The notes under the pieces: generated by a model
The model's database searches: none
What the model saw: the letters and a program-made list of their open reading frames with translations, nothing else
What the model was told of the DNA's origin: nothing
Shown: in pieces, positions 42,288 through 50,806 of the stretch
Layout: every line of letters begins with the position of its first letter
How positions within the stretch are numbered: the first letter of the stretch is position 1
Made by a program: the position numbers and the translations under genes
NCBI RefSeq assembly: GCF_014202755.1
Contig: NZ_JACHHK010000005.1
Coordinates: 62,001-126,000 of the forward strand
Length of the DNA: 64,000 bases
Direction: 5' to 3'
Source: Catenisphaera adipataccumulans
GTDB taxonomy: Bacteria; Bacillota_I; Bacilli_A; Erysipelotrichales; Erysipelotrichaceae

Positions 42288-43088
42288 CAAGATATTCAAC
42301 CACATCGTTTTCATAACGAATTCAAGATCAAAGAACCAAAAGATACGGATGTCATTTTTCTGTTTGACGGGCGCAGGATCATGGCATCGCAGACACCTGC
42401 TTTTCATGTCCCGTTTTATTCCATGGTCAAAGGACCGGCCCGTTATTTATTTCAGATCGACGGCACGAATTTCTTTTTAGGTCAAACGCAGGAAGTCGCC
42501 GGTTTTGAATGGATCGATATCCATGTTCTGCGCCAGGCAGATCCCAAACCGCTGTGCTTTGCGGCAATTACTGCCTATCATTTATATACATGGTATTCAA
42601 AGAACCGATACTGCGGATGCTGCGGCGAAAAAATGGAACACTCGAAGATCGAACGTGCCATGGTCTGTCCATCTTGCGGCAATATTGTCTATCCGACGAT
42701 CGCACCGGCGGTCATTGTGGGTGTGATCCATCATGACGCGATCCTGATGACGCGGTATGCGGGCCGTCGCTATAAAGGCCATGCGCTGATTGCCGGGTTC
42801 TGTGAGATCGGTGAGACAGCGGAAGATACCGTTCGTCGGGAAGTCATGGAAGAAGTCGGATTAAAAGTGAAGAACATCCGTTACTACAAGTCACAGCCAT
42901 GGGGCTTTGATTCTAATATCCTGATGGGATATTTTGCGGATTTAGACGGCGGTACGAATATCACATTGGAAGAAGACGAACTGGCTAAAGCTCGTTTTAT
43001 TCCGCGCAGCGAAATCGATGATGCACCGGATCATCTGAGCCTGACCAGAGAAATGATCCTGGCCTTTAAGAACGGTCAGGAGATATGA
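42282..43088 (+). CDS. nudC: NADH pyrophosphatase NudC (zinc-ribbon Nudix hydrolase)
   Basis: 268 residues from ATG 42282. Three parts are seen: an N-terminal domain (about 1-105), a zinc ribbon with two CxxC pairs (CGCCGEK and MVCPSCG, about 113-135), and the Nudix domain with box GFCEIGETAEDTVRREVMEEVGL (about residues 178-200 region). The SQPWGFDSNILMGYF motif after the box is the NudC hallmark (SQPWPFP..LM). It cleaves NADH to NMNH and AMP and can remove NAD caps from RNA. No ribosome-binding site is seen; a GTG at 42267 is a weaker alternative. Confidence 0.9.
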   Translation: MIQDIQPHRFHNEFKIKEPKDTDVIFLFDGRRIMASQTPAFHVPFYSMVKGPARYLFQIDGTNFFLGQTQEVAGFEWIDIHVLRQADPKPLCFAAITAYHLYTWYSKNRYCGCCGEKMEHSKIERAMVCPSCGNIVYPTIAPAVIVGVIHHDAILMTRYAGRRYKGHALIAGFCEIGETAEDTVRREVMEEVGLKVKNIRYYKSQPWGFDSNILMGYFADLDGGTNITLEEDELAKARFIPRSEIDDAPDHLSLTREMILAFKNGQEI

Positions 43089-43094
43089 TAAAAT
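43066..43094 (+). promoter_or_regulatory. Predicted leaderless promoter within the end of nudC
   Basis: TTAAGA (43066-43071), 17 bp, TAAAAT (43089-43094), six bases, ATG at 43101. The nearest purine-rich stretch is about 18 bases from the ATG, too far for ribosome binding. Confidence 0.45.
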
Positions 43095-43100
43095 AAAACC

Positions 43101-43919
43101 ATGAAACCATTTCAAGATGTATCCTCGCAAATTAAGATCGTCATCGATCCAAAGGATGAGCATTTTGTGCGCCGCTACTGGATCTTTCTGCAGATCCTGC
43201 GCCTGTTCGCACTGGCAGTGCTGATCGTTTATTTTTATTCCGTCATCCAGCATCCTGCTTTCCGTCTGGATATTCTTGTGGTGTTCTTTGTGGCCTTAGC
43301 CGTATACTTTATCATCCGCACAGCAGTGAATGAACGGATCGAACGTGTCCTGACACAGAAATGTGAGCCGGCGCGTGCGCTTTCACTTTATGCCGCAATT
43401 TGTAATATTGCGTCGTTTCACCGTTGGAGCCCGTACTTATATAATGTAGCCTCTGCTTTGTATTATGACGGCCGGTTCGAAGAAGTAAAAACCGTGATCC
43501 AGATCATGCGAAAATACGAACGTACGGATTTTGACCGCGCTTTGGCAGAGATCCTGTCTTGTAAGATCGCTCATCATGAACGGGACCGTCAGGCAATGTC
43601 CGAACATATTGCGATCCTTCGTCCCCTGGGAGACCAGACTCATTTATACGGACGCTGGCAGCATTTGTATTATGAGATCCTCGAATACTGGGATCTGATG
43701 AATCTGGAAGCGGAACACAGTTATAAAAAGCTGTATTCAAAATATATGCGCAGTGAGTCTTATTCCGGCACGATGCTCAATGAAGTGAAACGAAATTATC
43801 ACTTGGCTTTGATCGCACATGATATGAATGATTCAGTCAAAGCGGAAAAACATCGTGCGTTTGTGCTGAAAAACGGCGGGACCCTCTGGTATAAACGACA
43901 GTTGGAAAAAGGATTTTAG
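43101..43919 (+). CDS. Membrane-anchored helical-repeat (TPR-like) protein
   Basis: 272 residues. Two transmembrane helices lie at about 28-48 and 55-72. The rest is helical and looks like degenerate TPR units (SPYLYNVASALYYDGRFEEVKTVI at about 109-132, later NYHLALIAHDMNDSVKAEKHR). It probably exposes a protein-interaction scaffold in the cytoplasm. The family is not recognised. It has a predicted leaderless start and is followed by a terminator. Confidence 0.72.
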   Translation: MKPFQDVSSQIKIVIDPKDEHFVRRYWIFLQILRLFALAVLIVYFYSVIQHPAFRLDILVVFFVALAVYFIIRTAVNERIERVLTQKCEPARALSLYAAICNIASFHRWSPYLYNVASALYYDGRFEEVKTVIQIMRKYERTDFDRALAEILSCKIAHHERDRQAMSEHIAILRPLGDQTHLYGRWQHLYYEILEYWDLMNLEAEHSYKKLYSKYMRSESYSGTMLNEVKRNYHLALIAHDMNDSVKAEKHRAFVLKNGGTLWYKRQLEKGF

Positions 43920-43945
43920 AGCGCTATGAAGCGCTCTGTTTTTTT
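43918..43945 (+). terminator. Terminator after the TPR-like gene
   Basis: AGAGCGC (43918-43924), six-base loop, GCGCTCT (43931-43937), G, then seven Ts. It overlaps the stop codon. Confidence 0.88.
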
Positions 43946-43962
43946 ATCGGCAGAAATAGTAT

Positions 43963-43979
43963 TATAATGTGTATACACA
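43963..43979 (+). promoter_or_regulatory. Promoter -10 and palindromic operator of the tandem HTH genes
   Basis: TATAAT (43963-43968) is followed without gap by a perfect 12-bp palindrome TGTGTATACACA (43968-43979) at the expected transcription start. A related GTGTATAAT lies before the second gene (44466-44474). This fits autorepression by the HTH proteins encoded downstream (inference). Confidence 0.6.
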
Positions 43980-43998
43980 ATATACCCGGAGGAAAATT

Positions 43999-44463
43999 AT
44001 GAGCAATACTTACCTCACGAATGAAGAACTGACTGCCATGATCCCCGATCCGGCTGCGAGGATAAAGGTGATCCGCTGGTTCATGAATACCAAGAAAATC
44101 ACCATCGAACAAATTTCCGAAGCCAGCGGCCTTCATTATCAGACGATCGTGAATGTCCTGCAAAGAAAACGCAAAGGGACGGCGCAGACTTGGGATAAAA
44201 TAATGGCGGTCCTGCAGCTTGGTTATGTCGAGCGCTGTATGATCGAACACGATCGAATCGTTGAGCGGCTCAATGCGGACATCAAGAAACAAGGGCCGTC
44301 CGTCCCGGTATCGGTATTATGTCAGCCATATGGTGCCTTTCTTTATGCGTGTGATTATCGTCTGGACGGCACCTTTGATCAGCAGGGCATGATCCTGCAT
44401 ATGGATCTGCAGGAAGCGAAACAGCTTTTCGAGTTGGAACATCCTTTACCGGTTTCTCAATAA
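43999..44463 (+). CDS. HTH protein, tandem paralogue 1
   Basis: 154 residues from the ATG at 43999 (CGGAGG upstream). A helix-turn-helix (about 28-65) reads ITIEQISEASGLHYQTIVNVLQ with a following basic stretch KRKRKG. The C-terminal 75 residues form an uncharacterised domain with a YGAFLYACDYRLDG segment and a conserved end (LHMDLQEAKQLFELE). The second copy downstream shares the same order and the exact string ASGLHYQT. Probably a DNA-binding autoregulator with a small sensing domain. The family is not recognised. Confidence 0.75.
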   Translation: MSNTYLTNEELTAMIPDPAARIKVIRWFMNTKKITIEQISEASGLHYQTIVNVLQRKRKGTAQTWDKIMAVLQLGYVERCMIEHDRIVERLNADIKKQGPSVPVSVLCQPYGAFLYACDYRLDGTFDQQGMILHMDLQEAKQLFELEHPLPVSQ

Positions 44464-44501
44464 GAGTGTATAATATATGCATTCAGTATGAGGAGCAGGA
44501 T

Positions 44502-44972
44502 ATGGAACTTGAAAGTATCGATCGTATGATTCAGCAGTGGAATGTTTATTATGGAGCGATCAACCGACTGGATGTTCTGCGCTGGCTGATGCACGGCCGG
44601 GACATGAGCTGGCGGGATGTTTCCCGTGCCAGCGGTCTTCATTATCAAACATTGATGAAAATAGCCGGCGGACAGCGAGGCGGCTCGGATGCGACGTGGC
44701 AGGCGTTGTTTGATGCGATGCAGATCACGGATCAGGAGCAGATCATTTTAGGCTATCCGACGTTGTATGAACGTCTCAAAGGTTCCCGTCCGTCTGCCGA
44801 AGTTTATGTTCTTTATACCATATTTGACGGATTTCCGTTTTTCTATGATTTTACCGATCAAAAGCCTGAAACAGAGCTTTCTTTGCATTTGAAATGGGAA
44901 GAAGCAGAGGCTTTGTTCCGGAAACAAAATCCAGAAAGAATCATCAAAAATGGGAAAAATTTCACACCATAG
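44502..44972 (+). CDS. HTH protein, tandem paralogue 2
   Basis: 156 residues from the ATG at 44502 (GAGGAGCAGG upstream). HTH MSWRDVSRASGLHYQTLMKIAGGQRGG mirrors copy 1 (ASGLHYQT identical; residues about 36-62). The C-terminal domain again ends in LHLKWEEAEALFRKQNP, parallel to copy 1's LHMDLQEAKQLFELEHP. A separate TATAAT at 44469-44474 could drive it alone. The pair arose by duplication. Target genes are unknown; the downstream transketolase genes are the nearest candidates. Confidence 0.75.
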   Translation: MELESIDRMIQQWNVYYGAINRLDVLRWLMHGRDMSWRDVSRASGLHYQTLMKIAGGQRGGSDATWQALFDAMQITDQEQIILGYPTLYERLKGSRPSAEVYVLYTIFDGFPFFYDFTDQKPETELSLHLKWEEAEALFRKQNPERIIKNGKNFTP

Positions 44973-45063
44973 GAAAAGTTTTGCAAAATAGGGAGCGTAT
45001 ATTTACCTGCCTTTGAAAGTGATGTATGATACTCATAGCTGAGACTGGAAAAGGAGACAAAAT

Positions 45064-45882
45064 ATGAACGTAGAAGAGCTGAAAAAACATGCGAATCACG
45101 TACGTCAGAATGCGATTCGCGCCGTATATTCGGCACAAAGTGGACATCCGGGCGGAAGCCTTTCGTCTGCCGATATATTGACTTATCTTTACTTTGAAGT
45201 CATGGACATCAACGCAGAAAATGTCGGAAGCATCGACCGCGACCGTTTTGTTTTAAGTAAAGGCCATATCACACCGGGCTATTACAGTGTGCTGGCCGAA
45301 AAGGGATTTATCCCGCAGGAAGATATCACGACGTTCCGTAAATTCGGAAGCAAGCTGCAGGGGCATCCGAACATGAACTACATCGAAGCTGTTGATATGT
45401 CGACGGGTTCTCTGGGACAGGGCGTATCCACGGCAGTGGGTATGGCGATGGCCAATAAATTGGACGGCAACAAGCATCATATCTTCACATTGTTGGGCGA
45501 CGGCGAATGCCAGGAAGGCGAAGTTTGGGAAGCTGCTATGGCCGCCAGCCACTATAAACTGGACAACATTACTTTCATGGTCGACTGCAACCATCTGCAG
45601 ATCGATGGTGAAGTGGAAAAAGTCATGAATGTATATCCATTGGATAAAAAATTCGAAGGATTCGGATTTGAAGTCGTCAAAGCGAATGGACACGATTTCG
45701 AAGCAATCAAGAATGCCTTTGATTACGCCCTGAGCGTTAAGCGTAAACCGGCTGTCATTTTATGGAACACGGTAAAGGGCAAAGGCGTCAGCTTTATGGA
45801 AGACCAGGCCGGATGGCATGGCAAAGCTCCGAATGAAGAGCAGTTCAAACAAGCAATGAAAGATTTGGGAGGCGACGAATAA
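45064..45882 (+). CDS. Transketolase, N-terminal subunit
   Basis: 272 residues, the thiamine-diphosphate-binding half. SGHPGGSLSSADILTYLYF is the start motif, and LLGDGECQEGEVWEA with NLQID-like CNHLQIDGEVEKV is the ThDP/Mg site. In two-subunit transketolases this half pairs with the next gene product. They transfer two-carbon ketol units in the pentose phosphate pathway. GGAGAC precedes the ATG. The next gene starts at its stop codon (TAATG). Confidence 0.93.
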   Translation: MNVEELKKHANHVRQNAIRAVYSAQSGHPGGSLSSADILTYLYFEVMDINAENVGSIDRDRFVLSKGHITPGYYSVLAEKGFIPQEDITTFRKFGSKLQGHPNMNYIEAVDMSTGSLGQGVSTAVGMAMANKLDGNKHHIFTLLGDGECQEGEVWEAAMAASHYKLDNITFMVDCNHLQIDGEVEKVMNVYPLDKKFEGFGFEVVKANGHDFEAIKNAFDYALSVKRKPAVILWNTVKGKGVSFMEDQAGWHGKAPNEEQFKQAMKDLGGDE

Positions 45883-46802
45883 TGGCAAAAGAAGCAACCA
45901 GAGCCGCATACGGAAAAGCATTGGCCGAGCTGGTACAGGAAAACGAAAACGTAGTTGTGCTGGACGCTGACCTGGCCGGCAGTACAAAAACCGCTGAAGC
46001 GAAGAAAGTATGCCCGGAGCGTCACTTTGACATGGGAATCGCCGAAGGAAACATGATGGCCGTTGCCGCTGGTATGGCAGCCAGCCATAAGATCCCGTAT
46101 GCATCGGCCTTTGCGGTATTCGCAACTGGCCGTGCTTACGATCAGATCCGCAACAGTATCTGCTATCCGAATTTAAACGTAAAAGTCTGCGCAACGCATG
46201 CCGGACTGACCGTCGGCGAAGACGGTGCCAGCCACCAAAGTCTGGAAGACATCGCCCTGATGCGTGCGCTGCCGAATATGAAAGTATTCCAGCCGTGCGA
46301 CGGTGTCGAAGCCAGAGCAATCGTTAAGGCCGTAGCCGACATCGACGGACCGTGCTATGTCCGTTTAGGACGTCTGGCCGTTGACACGGTAAACGATCCG
46401 GATACATATAAGTATGAATTCGGCAAAGGAATCGTTATGAAGAAAGGTGCCAAAGTTGCGATCATCGCAACTGGCATGATGGTCCAGGAAGCATTGAAGG
46501 CCGCTGAACAGTTGGATTTCGATCCGACCGTCATCAACATCAATACGATCAAACCAATTGATAAAGACTTGATCATCGAAACAGCCAAGACCCATGATGC
46601 GATCGTGACAGTGGAAGAACACAATGTGATCGGCGGACTGGGCGGAGCCGTTGCGGAAGTCCTGGCCGATCAGAAAGAACGCTGCCCGCAGTACATGATG
46701 GGTGTCAAAGATGAGTTCGGTCAAAGCGGCACACCGGCAGCCTTGTTGGATGCATATGGACTGGATGCTGCGCATATTGCAGAATTCATTCAGAAGTTAT
46801 AA
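45882..46802 (+). CDS. Transketolase, C-terminal subunit
   Basis: 306 residues, the pyrimidine-binding and C-terminal domains. FDMGIAEGNMMAVAAGMAAS carries the catalytic Glu, CATHAGLTVGEDGASHQSLED the substrate-binding His/Asp region, and VEEHNVIGGLGGAVAE the transketolase C-domain motif. It works with the preceding gene product; the 1-bp overlap couples their translation. Confidence 0.93.
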   Translation: MAKEATRAAYGKALAELVQENENVVVLDADLAGSTKTAEAKKVCPERHFDMGIAEGNMMAVAAGMAASHKIPYASAFAVFATGRAYDQIRNSICYPNLNVKVCATHAGLTVGEDGASHQSLEDIALMRALPNMKVFQPCDGVEARAIVKAVADIDGPCYVRLGRLAVDTVNDPDTYKYEFGKGIVMKKGAKVAIIATGMMVQEALKAAEQLDFDPTVININTIKPIDKDLIIETAKTHDAIVTVEEHNVIGGLGGAVAEVLADQKERCPQYMMGVKDEFGQSGTPAALLDAYGLDAAHIAEFIQKL

Positions 46803-46810
46803 TGACAAGA

Positions 46811-46842
46811 AAGCGTAAATCTGCGGATTTACGCTTTTTTTT
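46811..46842 (+). terminator. Terminator of the transketolase genes
   Basis: AAGCGTAAATC (46811-46821), TGCG loop, GATTTACGCTT (46826-46836), then six Ts. The last two Ts are also the first bases of the next promoter's -35 box. Confidence 0.93.
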
Positions 46843-46869
46843 GACAATAGATAACGGTTTGAGTATAAA
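46841..46869 (+). promoter_or_regulatory. Predicted leaderless promoter of the histidine phosphatase pair
   Basis: Consensus TTGACA (46841-46846), 17 bp, TATAAA (46864-46869), then six bases to ATG 46876, so the transcript should begin at or next to the A of ATG. GAGAG just before the ATG is too close to serve as a normal ribosome-binding site. Confidence 0.75.
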
Positions 46870-46875
46870 GAGAGT

Positions 46876-47460
46876 ATGAGAACACAATTCTATATCATCC
46901 GGCATGGCCGGACATTGTTTAATGATAAAAAACTTATCCAAGGTTCCAGCGATTCGCCGCTGACAAAAGAAGGAGTGATCCAGGCCGGACATCTGCGTGA
47001 TCATCTGCGCACGATTCCGTTTAAGCTGGGTGCCTCTTCGACCAGCGAACGCGCGATGGATACGTTGGAAATCATTGCGGATCATCGCTTTCCTACCGAG
47101 TATCTCAAAGGTCTGAAGGAAGTAAGCTTCGGGACCTTGGAAGGTGATCCGCTGATCAAAGCGTTTCCGGAAGGAAAACTGCTGCGGGAAGGATATGAAG
47201 CCTACGGCGGAGAGACTCCCAAAACGGCCGAACGGCGCTTTGAAAAAACGCTGCGGCAGATCGCAGTCGATGGAAATATCCTGATCGTCAGCCACGGCGC
47301 GGTCATACTGGAATTCTTACGGACCTTGAGCACGGAGCTGCGGGAAAGCGAGGAGTTTCCCGGCGTTCTGGTGCCGAACTGTTCCGTCACCAAAGTATTG
47401 TACGAACAGAATACCTTTACATTAGAAACGATGCCGGATGCATCGATGCGGGAGGCGTAA
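46876..47460 (+). CDS. Histidine phosphatase (phosphoglycerate mutase-like), copy 1
   Basis: 194 residues. The catalytic RHG triad is in YIIRHGRTLFNDKKLIQGSSDSPLT, and the second His is in NILIVSHGAVI. It lacks the length and motifs of true 2,3-bisphosphoglycerate-dependent mutases and is better called a broad histidine phosphatase. The next gene is a close paralogue. Translation start appears leaderless. Confidence 0.88.
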   Translation: MRTQFYIIRHGRTLFNDKKLIQGSSDSPLTKEGVIQAGHLRDHLRTIPFKLGASSTSERAMDTLEIIADHRFPTEYLKGLKEVSFGTLEGDPLIKAFPEGKLLREGYEAYGGETPKTAERRFEKTLRQIAVDGNILIVSHGAVILEFLRTLSTELRESEEFPGVLVPNCSVTKVLYEQNTFTLETMPDASMREA

Positions 47461-48038
47461 TGCATACTACATTCTATTTGGTCCGCCACGGCCGGACATT
47501 ATTCAATGAAAAACATTTATTTCAAGGCTGGTGTGATTCACCGCTGACGGAACAAGGCATCGCTTATGCTAAAGCGCTGCATAACGGACTGAAAGATATT
47601 CCGTTTGCGTTTGCGGCCAGTTCGACCAGTGAACGTGCCATGGATACGCTCCATTATATCCGTCCGGATCTGACGCCCCACTACTACAAAGGTCTGCGGG
47701 AATTGTATTTTGGGGATCTGGAAGGAGATCCGTCTGACTTGGAGACCAAAAAGGAACACGACTGGATCGGCTATGCCTATTGTAACGGGGAGGACCGCAC
47801 CCAAGCACGGATCCGCTTCATGGAAACGTTGAAACAAATTGCGGTTGAAGGCAACGTATTGGTCGTCAGTCATGGCTCGGTGATCTGCCGGACGATCCAA
47901 TATCTGGATCCGACTTTCCAGCGCGGACCAAGCCCGGATATCCTCATTCCGAACTGCAGCGTGACGCTCTTAGATCTGGATGACGGCACGTTTCATCTGC
48001 GCGCATTACCATCGACAAAATACAGGGAACATGACTAG
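47460..48038 (+). CDS. Histidine phosphatase (phosphoglycerate mutase-like), copy 2
   Basis: 192 residues, paralogue of the upstream gene (FYLVRHGRTLFNEKHLFQG against FYIIRHGRTLFNDKKLIQG; ASSTSERAMDTL identical). Catalytic residues RHG and VLVVSHGSV are intact. It starts one base into the stop codon of copy 1, with GGGAGGCG as ribosome-binding site. Substrate unknown. Two copies may give different substrate ranges. Confidence 0.88.
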   Translation: MHTTFYLVRHGRTLFNEKHLFQGWCDSPLTEQGIAYAKALHNGLKDIPFAFAASSTSERAMDTLHYIRPDLTPHYYKGLRELYFGDLEGDPSDLETKKEHDWIGYAYCNGEDRTQARIRFMETLKQIAVEGNVLVVSHGSVICRTIQYLDPTFQRGPSPDILIPNCSVTLLDLDDGTFHLRALPSTKYREHD

Positions 48039-48052
48039 TTCTCTGTTTTTTT
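48023..48052 (+). terminator. Terminator after the histidine phosphatase pair
   Basis: CAGGGAAC (48023-48030), seven-base loop, GTTCTCTG (48038-48045, one G-T pair), then seven Ts. The stop codon lies in the loop and the next promoter overlaps the hairpin. Confidence 0.8.
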
Positions 48053-48059
48053 GTATACT
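48031..48059 (+). promoter_or_regulatory. Predicted leaderless promoter of the S66 peptidase gene
   Basis: ATGACT (48031-48036), 17 bp, TATACT (48054-48059), then GTAACT and ATG at 48066. No Shine-Dalgarno site. Confidence 0.6.
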
Positions 48060-48065
48060 GTAACT

Positions 48066-48800
48066 ATGAAAAGCATTGGATTGATCGGTCTGTCCGACCC
48101 TTGCCAAAACCGACCGCGCATCATTGAAACCAAAACATTTCTGGAAAGTTTGGGTCATACGGTGTCGGTATCTCCGCTTTTATACAAGCAGACGGCCGGA
48201 CGGGAACGGGCAAAACTGTGGAATGAATGGATGGGGAAATATGATTTTCTATTTGACGTATCCGGCGGCGATCTGGCCAATGAGACCATTCCGTATTTAT
48301 ATTTCGATCGGTATGCGTCATCGCAGACGATCTTCTGCGGCTACAGCGATCTGACTTGCGTTCTGAATGTGCTTGGGCCCATGCGGCCGTGTCTGTTGTT
48401 TCAGATCGTCGGCAATGCGAATCGCCGGGCATTGGCACGAGCGTTGAACGGCGATTGGTCCGAATTGGTGATCGGACAAGGATATGGCGGCAATATTCGC
48501 TGCTTTCTGAAATTAGCCGGAACTCCTTATATGCCGGACCTGACCGGCTCGCCGTTGTATTTGGAAAGCCGTTCCGGTGATGCCTTCCGGATCCGCAGTT
48601 ATTTTGCCCAGCTGGCCATGATGGGCATCTTTGAACGGATCTCCGGACTGTATCTGGGAACATTTACGGAATTGAATGATGAAGACTGCCTGCGGAAAAT
48701 TGCCGGGCAGTATACTCATGTGACGGCATCCGGACTGCCGTTCGGTCATGAAAATCGTTCGAAAGCCGTCTGGATCGGAGGCAGCTATGGATCTTGGTAA
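48066..48800 (+). CDS. S66-family peptidase (LD-carboxypeptidase/MccF-like)
   Basis: 244 residues from ATG 48066. The nucleophile Ser94 lies in CGYSDLT, and Glu167 (LYLES) and His228 (FGHEN) complete the Ser-Glu-His triad of S66 enzymes. The protein is about 50 residues shorter than typical LD-carboxypeptidases, mostly between domains. It could trim peptidoglycan tetrapeptides in recycling, or cleave acylated toxins as MccF does. It overlaps recG by 14 bp. Confidence 0.82.
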   Translation: MKSIGLIGLSDPCQNRPRIIETKTFLESLGHTVSVSPLLYKQTAGRERAKLWNEWMGKYDFLFDVSGGDLANETIPYLYFDRYASSQTIFCGYSDLTCVLNVLGPMRPCLLFQIVGNANRRALARALNGDWSELVIGQGYGGNIRCFLKLAGTPYMPDLTGSPLYLESRSGDAFRIRSYFAQLAMMGIFERISGLYLGTFTELNDEDCLRKIAGQYTHVTASGLPFGHENRSKAVWIGGSYGSW

Positions 48801-50772
48801 AATAAAGATCACGCCGCGTCGTGCAGGCCTGTTGGCTAAAATGGGCATCACCAGCGTGGAAGATCTGCTGCGGACATTTCCGCTTCGTTATGAAACAGTG
48901 GAGCGGATGCCTTTTGAACAATGGCAGATGAACAGTCATGTCTGCTTTGAGGCTACGATCATCAACCGGGCGTATGTGGTGCGTTTTGGCGGCAAACGAA
49001 GCAAGACGTCGTTCAAAGTCCGTCTTACCGATGAACCGGTTGAATTATCCATTACTTTATTCAACCGGCCATGGACGAATATGTTTGCTTCCGGCAAAAG
49101 GATCACGATCTTCGGGGAATATATGGGCGGCGATCGGGTCACGGCTGCGAATTTCAATTTTAAACCGCTCAGCGAACAGCTGGGCATGAATCCGGTGTAT
49201 CCGCTGACACAGGGACTGCGTCAGTACGAAATGCGCGATATGATCAAAAAAGCTTTGCCGTATGTTTATGAGATCCCGACTTATGTGCCGGAGCGCTATC
49301 GGCAGAAATACCGTTTGGATGATGTGCCCAATGCGATCCGCCGGCTGCATCAGCCGCGAAGCAAGGCCGACTTGATCCAGGCAGCCCGCTCTCTGAAATA
49401 TGAAGAGTTCCTCATCTATCAATGCGTGATGCAGAGCACGCAAAGCGATCTGAATGATTTGAAAAAACCGCCGAAGCATTTCGATGCTCAGCAGCTGGAG
49501 ACATGGATCAGTCAGCTTGCCTATCCGCTGACGCCCGATCAGAAAACGGCCGTCGATGAGATCAAGAACGATCTGCGTTCGGAGCGAGTGATGTTCCGTT
49601 TGGTGCAGGGAGATGTCGGCTGCGGCAAAACAGTGGTGGCAGCCGCGGCTCTTTATATGTGCATGCTTTCCGGCCATCAGGGCGCTTTTCTGGCGCCGAC
49701 TGAGATCCTGGCTCGTCAGCACGTTGAGAATCTGCAGCAGATGAACCTGCCGGCTTGTCTGTATGTCTCGGCCATGTCAGCCAAAGAGAAAAAAGCGGTC
49801 CTGGAAGGACTGGCTGAAGGTTCGATCCAGATCGTAGTCGGCACGCATGCGCTTTTTCAGGAGAACGTACAATTTCATGATTTGGGGCTGGTCGTTGCCG
49901 ATGAGCAGCAGCGGTTCGGCGTCCGGCAGCGCCGCGCCTTGTTGGAAAAAGGCCGGCTGGTCGACTTTCTCATGATGAGCGCCACTCCGATCCCGCGTAC
50001 GTATGCCCATTTTATCTACGGGAACATGAACATTTCCAGCATCAAGACCATGCCGCCGGGCCGTCAGCCGGTCCAGACCAAATACTATGCCGGCACAAGC
50101 ATGAAGCCGTTTATCAAAGAACTGCTGGCAGACATTCAAACTGGCCGGCAGTGCTATGTGGTCTGTGCGGCGATCGAAGAAGATAACGACATGGGGGTGC
50201 GCAGTGTGCTTTCTGTATATAAGGGTATGCAGCAGACATTGAAAAATCTGCGCATTGGTCTGATCCATGGAAAGATGTCCGGTGAAGAAAAAGAAGCCGT
50301 GATGAGCCGTTTCGCTGCCCATGAATTGGACATCCTGGTCAGCACGACGGTCATCGAGGTCGGCATCGATGTGAAGAATGCAACGTTGATGGTCATTTAT
50401 GATGCGCATCATTTTGGCCTGAGCACGCTGCATCAGCTGCGCGGCCGCACGGCCCGCGGCAGTGTGCAGGGTAAATGCTTTCTGCTGAGCAGTTCCAAAG
50501 ATCCGGCAGCGATCAGCCGTCTGAAAAAGCTTGAAACATTAACGGACGGATTTGCGGTTTCGGAATACGATCTGAAGACTCGCGGCCCGGGCGATCTGTT
50601 AGGTACACGGCAAAGCGGCATACCAAGCTTTGCGCTGGGCGATCCGGTGAAAGACCGGAACATGATGGCAGCCTGTGTACAGGATGCGCAGGAGATCCTC
50701 ACCGATCGTGTGGATGAAGAACTGCTGACGTATGTCCGCAAGGAAGCAGAAAAATCCGAATTCTTTGATTGA
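48787..50772 (+). CDS. recG: ATP-dependent DNA helicase RecG
   Basis: 661 residues from the ATG at 48787 (GGAGGC upstream). The N-terminal wedge/OB domain, Walker A GDVGCGKTVVA, motif II DEQQRFGVRQR (DEQH in most RecG; here Gln), motif III MMSATPIPRT, and the C-terminal LHQLRGRTARG and RGPGDLLGTRQSG motifs are all present. RecG remodels stalled forks and R-loops. In Bacillus and relatives recG lies near fatty-acid or ribosome genes; here it is coupled to a peptidase gene. Confidence 0.95.
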   Translation: MDLGKIKITPRRAGLLAKMGITSVEDLLRTFPLRYETVERMPFEQWQMNSHVCFEATIINRAYVVRFGGKRSKTSFKVRLTDEPVELSITLFNRPWTNMFASGKRITIFGEYMGGDRVTAANFNFKPLSEQLGMNPVYPLTQGLRQYEMRDMIKKALPYVYEIPTYVPERYRQKYRLDDVPNAIRRLHQPRSKADLIQAARSLKYEEFLIYQCVMQSTQSDLNDLKKPPKHFDAQQLETWISQLAYPLTPDQKTAVDEIKNDLRSERVMFRLVQGDVGCGKTVVAAAALYMCMLSGHQGAFLAPTEILARQHVENLQQMNLPACLYVSAMSAKEKKAVLEGLAEGSIQIVVGTHALFQENVQFHDLGLVVADEQQRFGVRQRRALLEKGRLVDFLMMSATPIPRTYAHFIYGNMNISSIKTMPPGRQPVQTKYYAGTSMKPFIKELLADIQTGRQCYVVCAAIEEDNDMGVRSVLSVYKGMQQTLKNLRIGLIHGKMSGEEKEAVMSRFAAHELDILVSTTVIEVGIDVKNATLMVIYDAHHFGLSTLHQLRGRTARGSVQGKCFLLSSSKDPAAISRLKKLETLTDGFAVSEYDLKTRGPGDLLGTRQSGIPSFALGDPVKDRNMMAACVQDAQEILTDRVDEELLTYVRKEAEKSEFFD

Positions 50773-50794
50773 GAAATACGGACGGGTAATGTAG

Positions 50795-50800
50795 TATAAT
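50795..50800 (+). promoter_or_regulatory. -10 box of a predicted leaderless gene
   Basis: TATAAT (50795-50800), GTGGAT, then ATG at 50807. No good -35 is seen (GAGAAA at 50771-50776 is 3 of 6), so the promoter call rests mainly on the -10. Confidence 0.5.
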
Positions 50801-50806
50801 GTGGAT

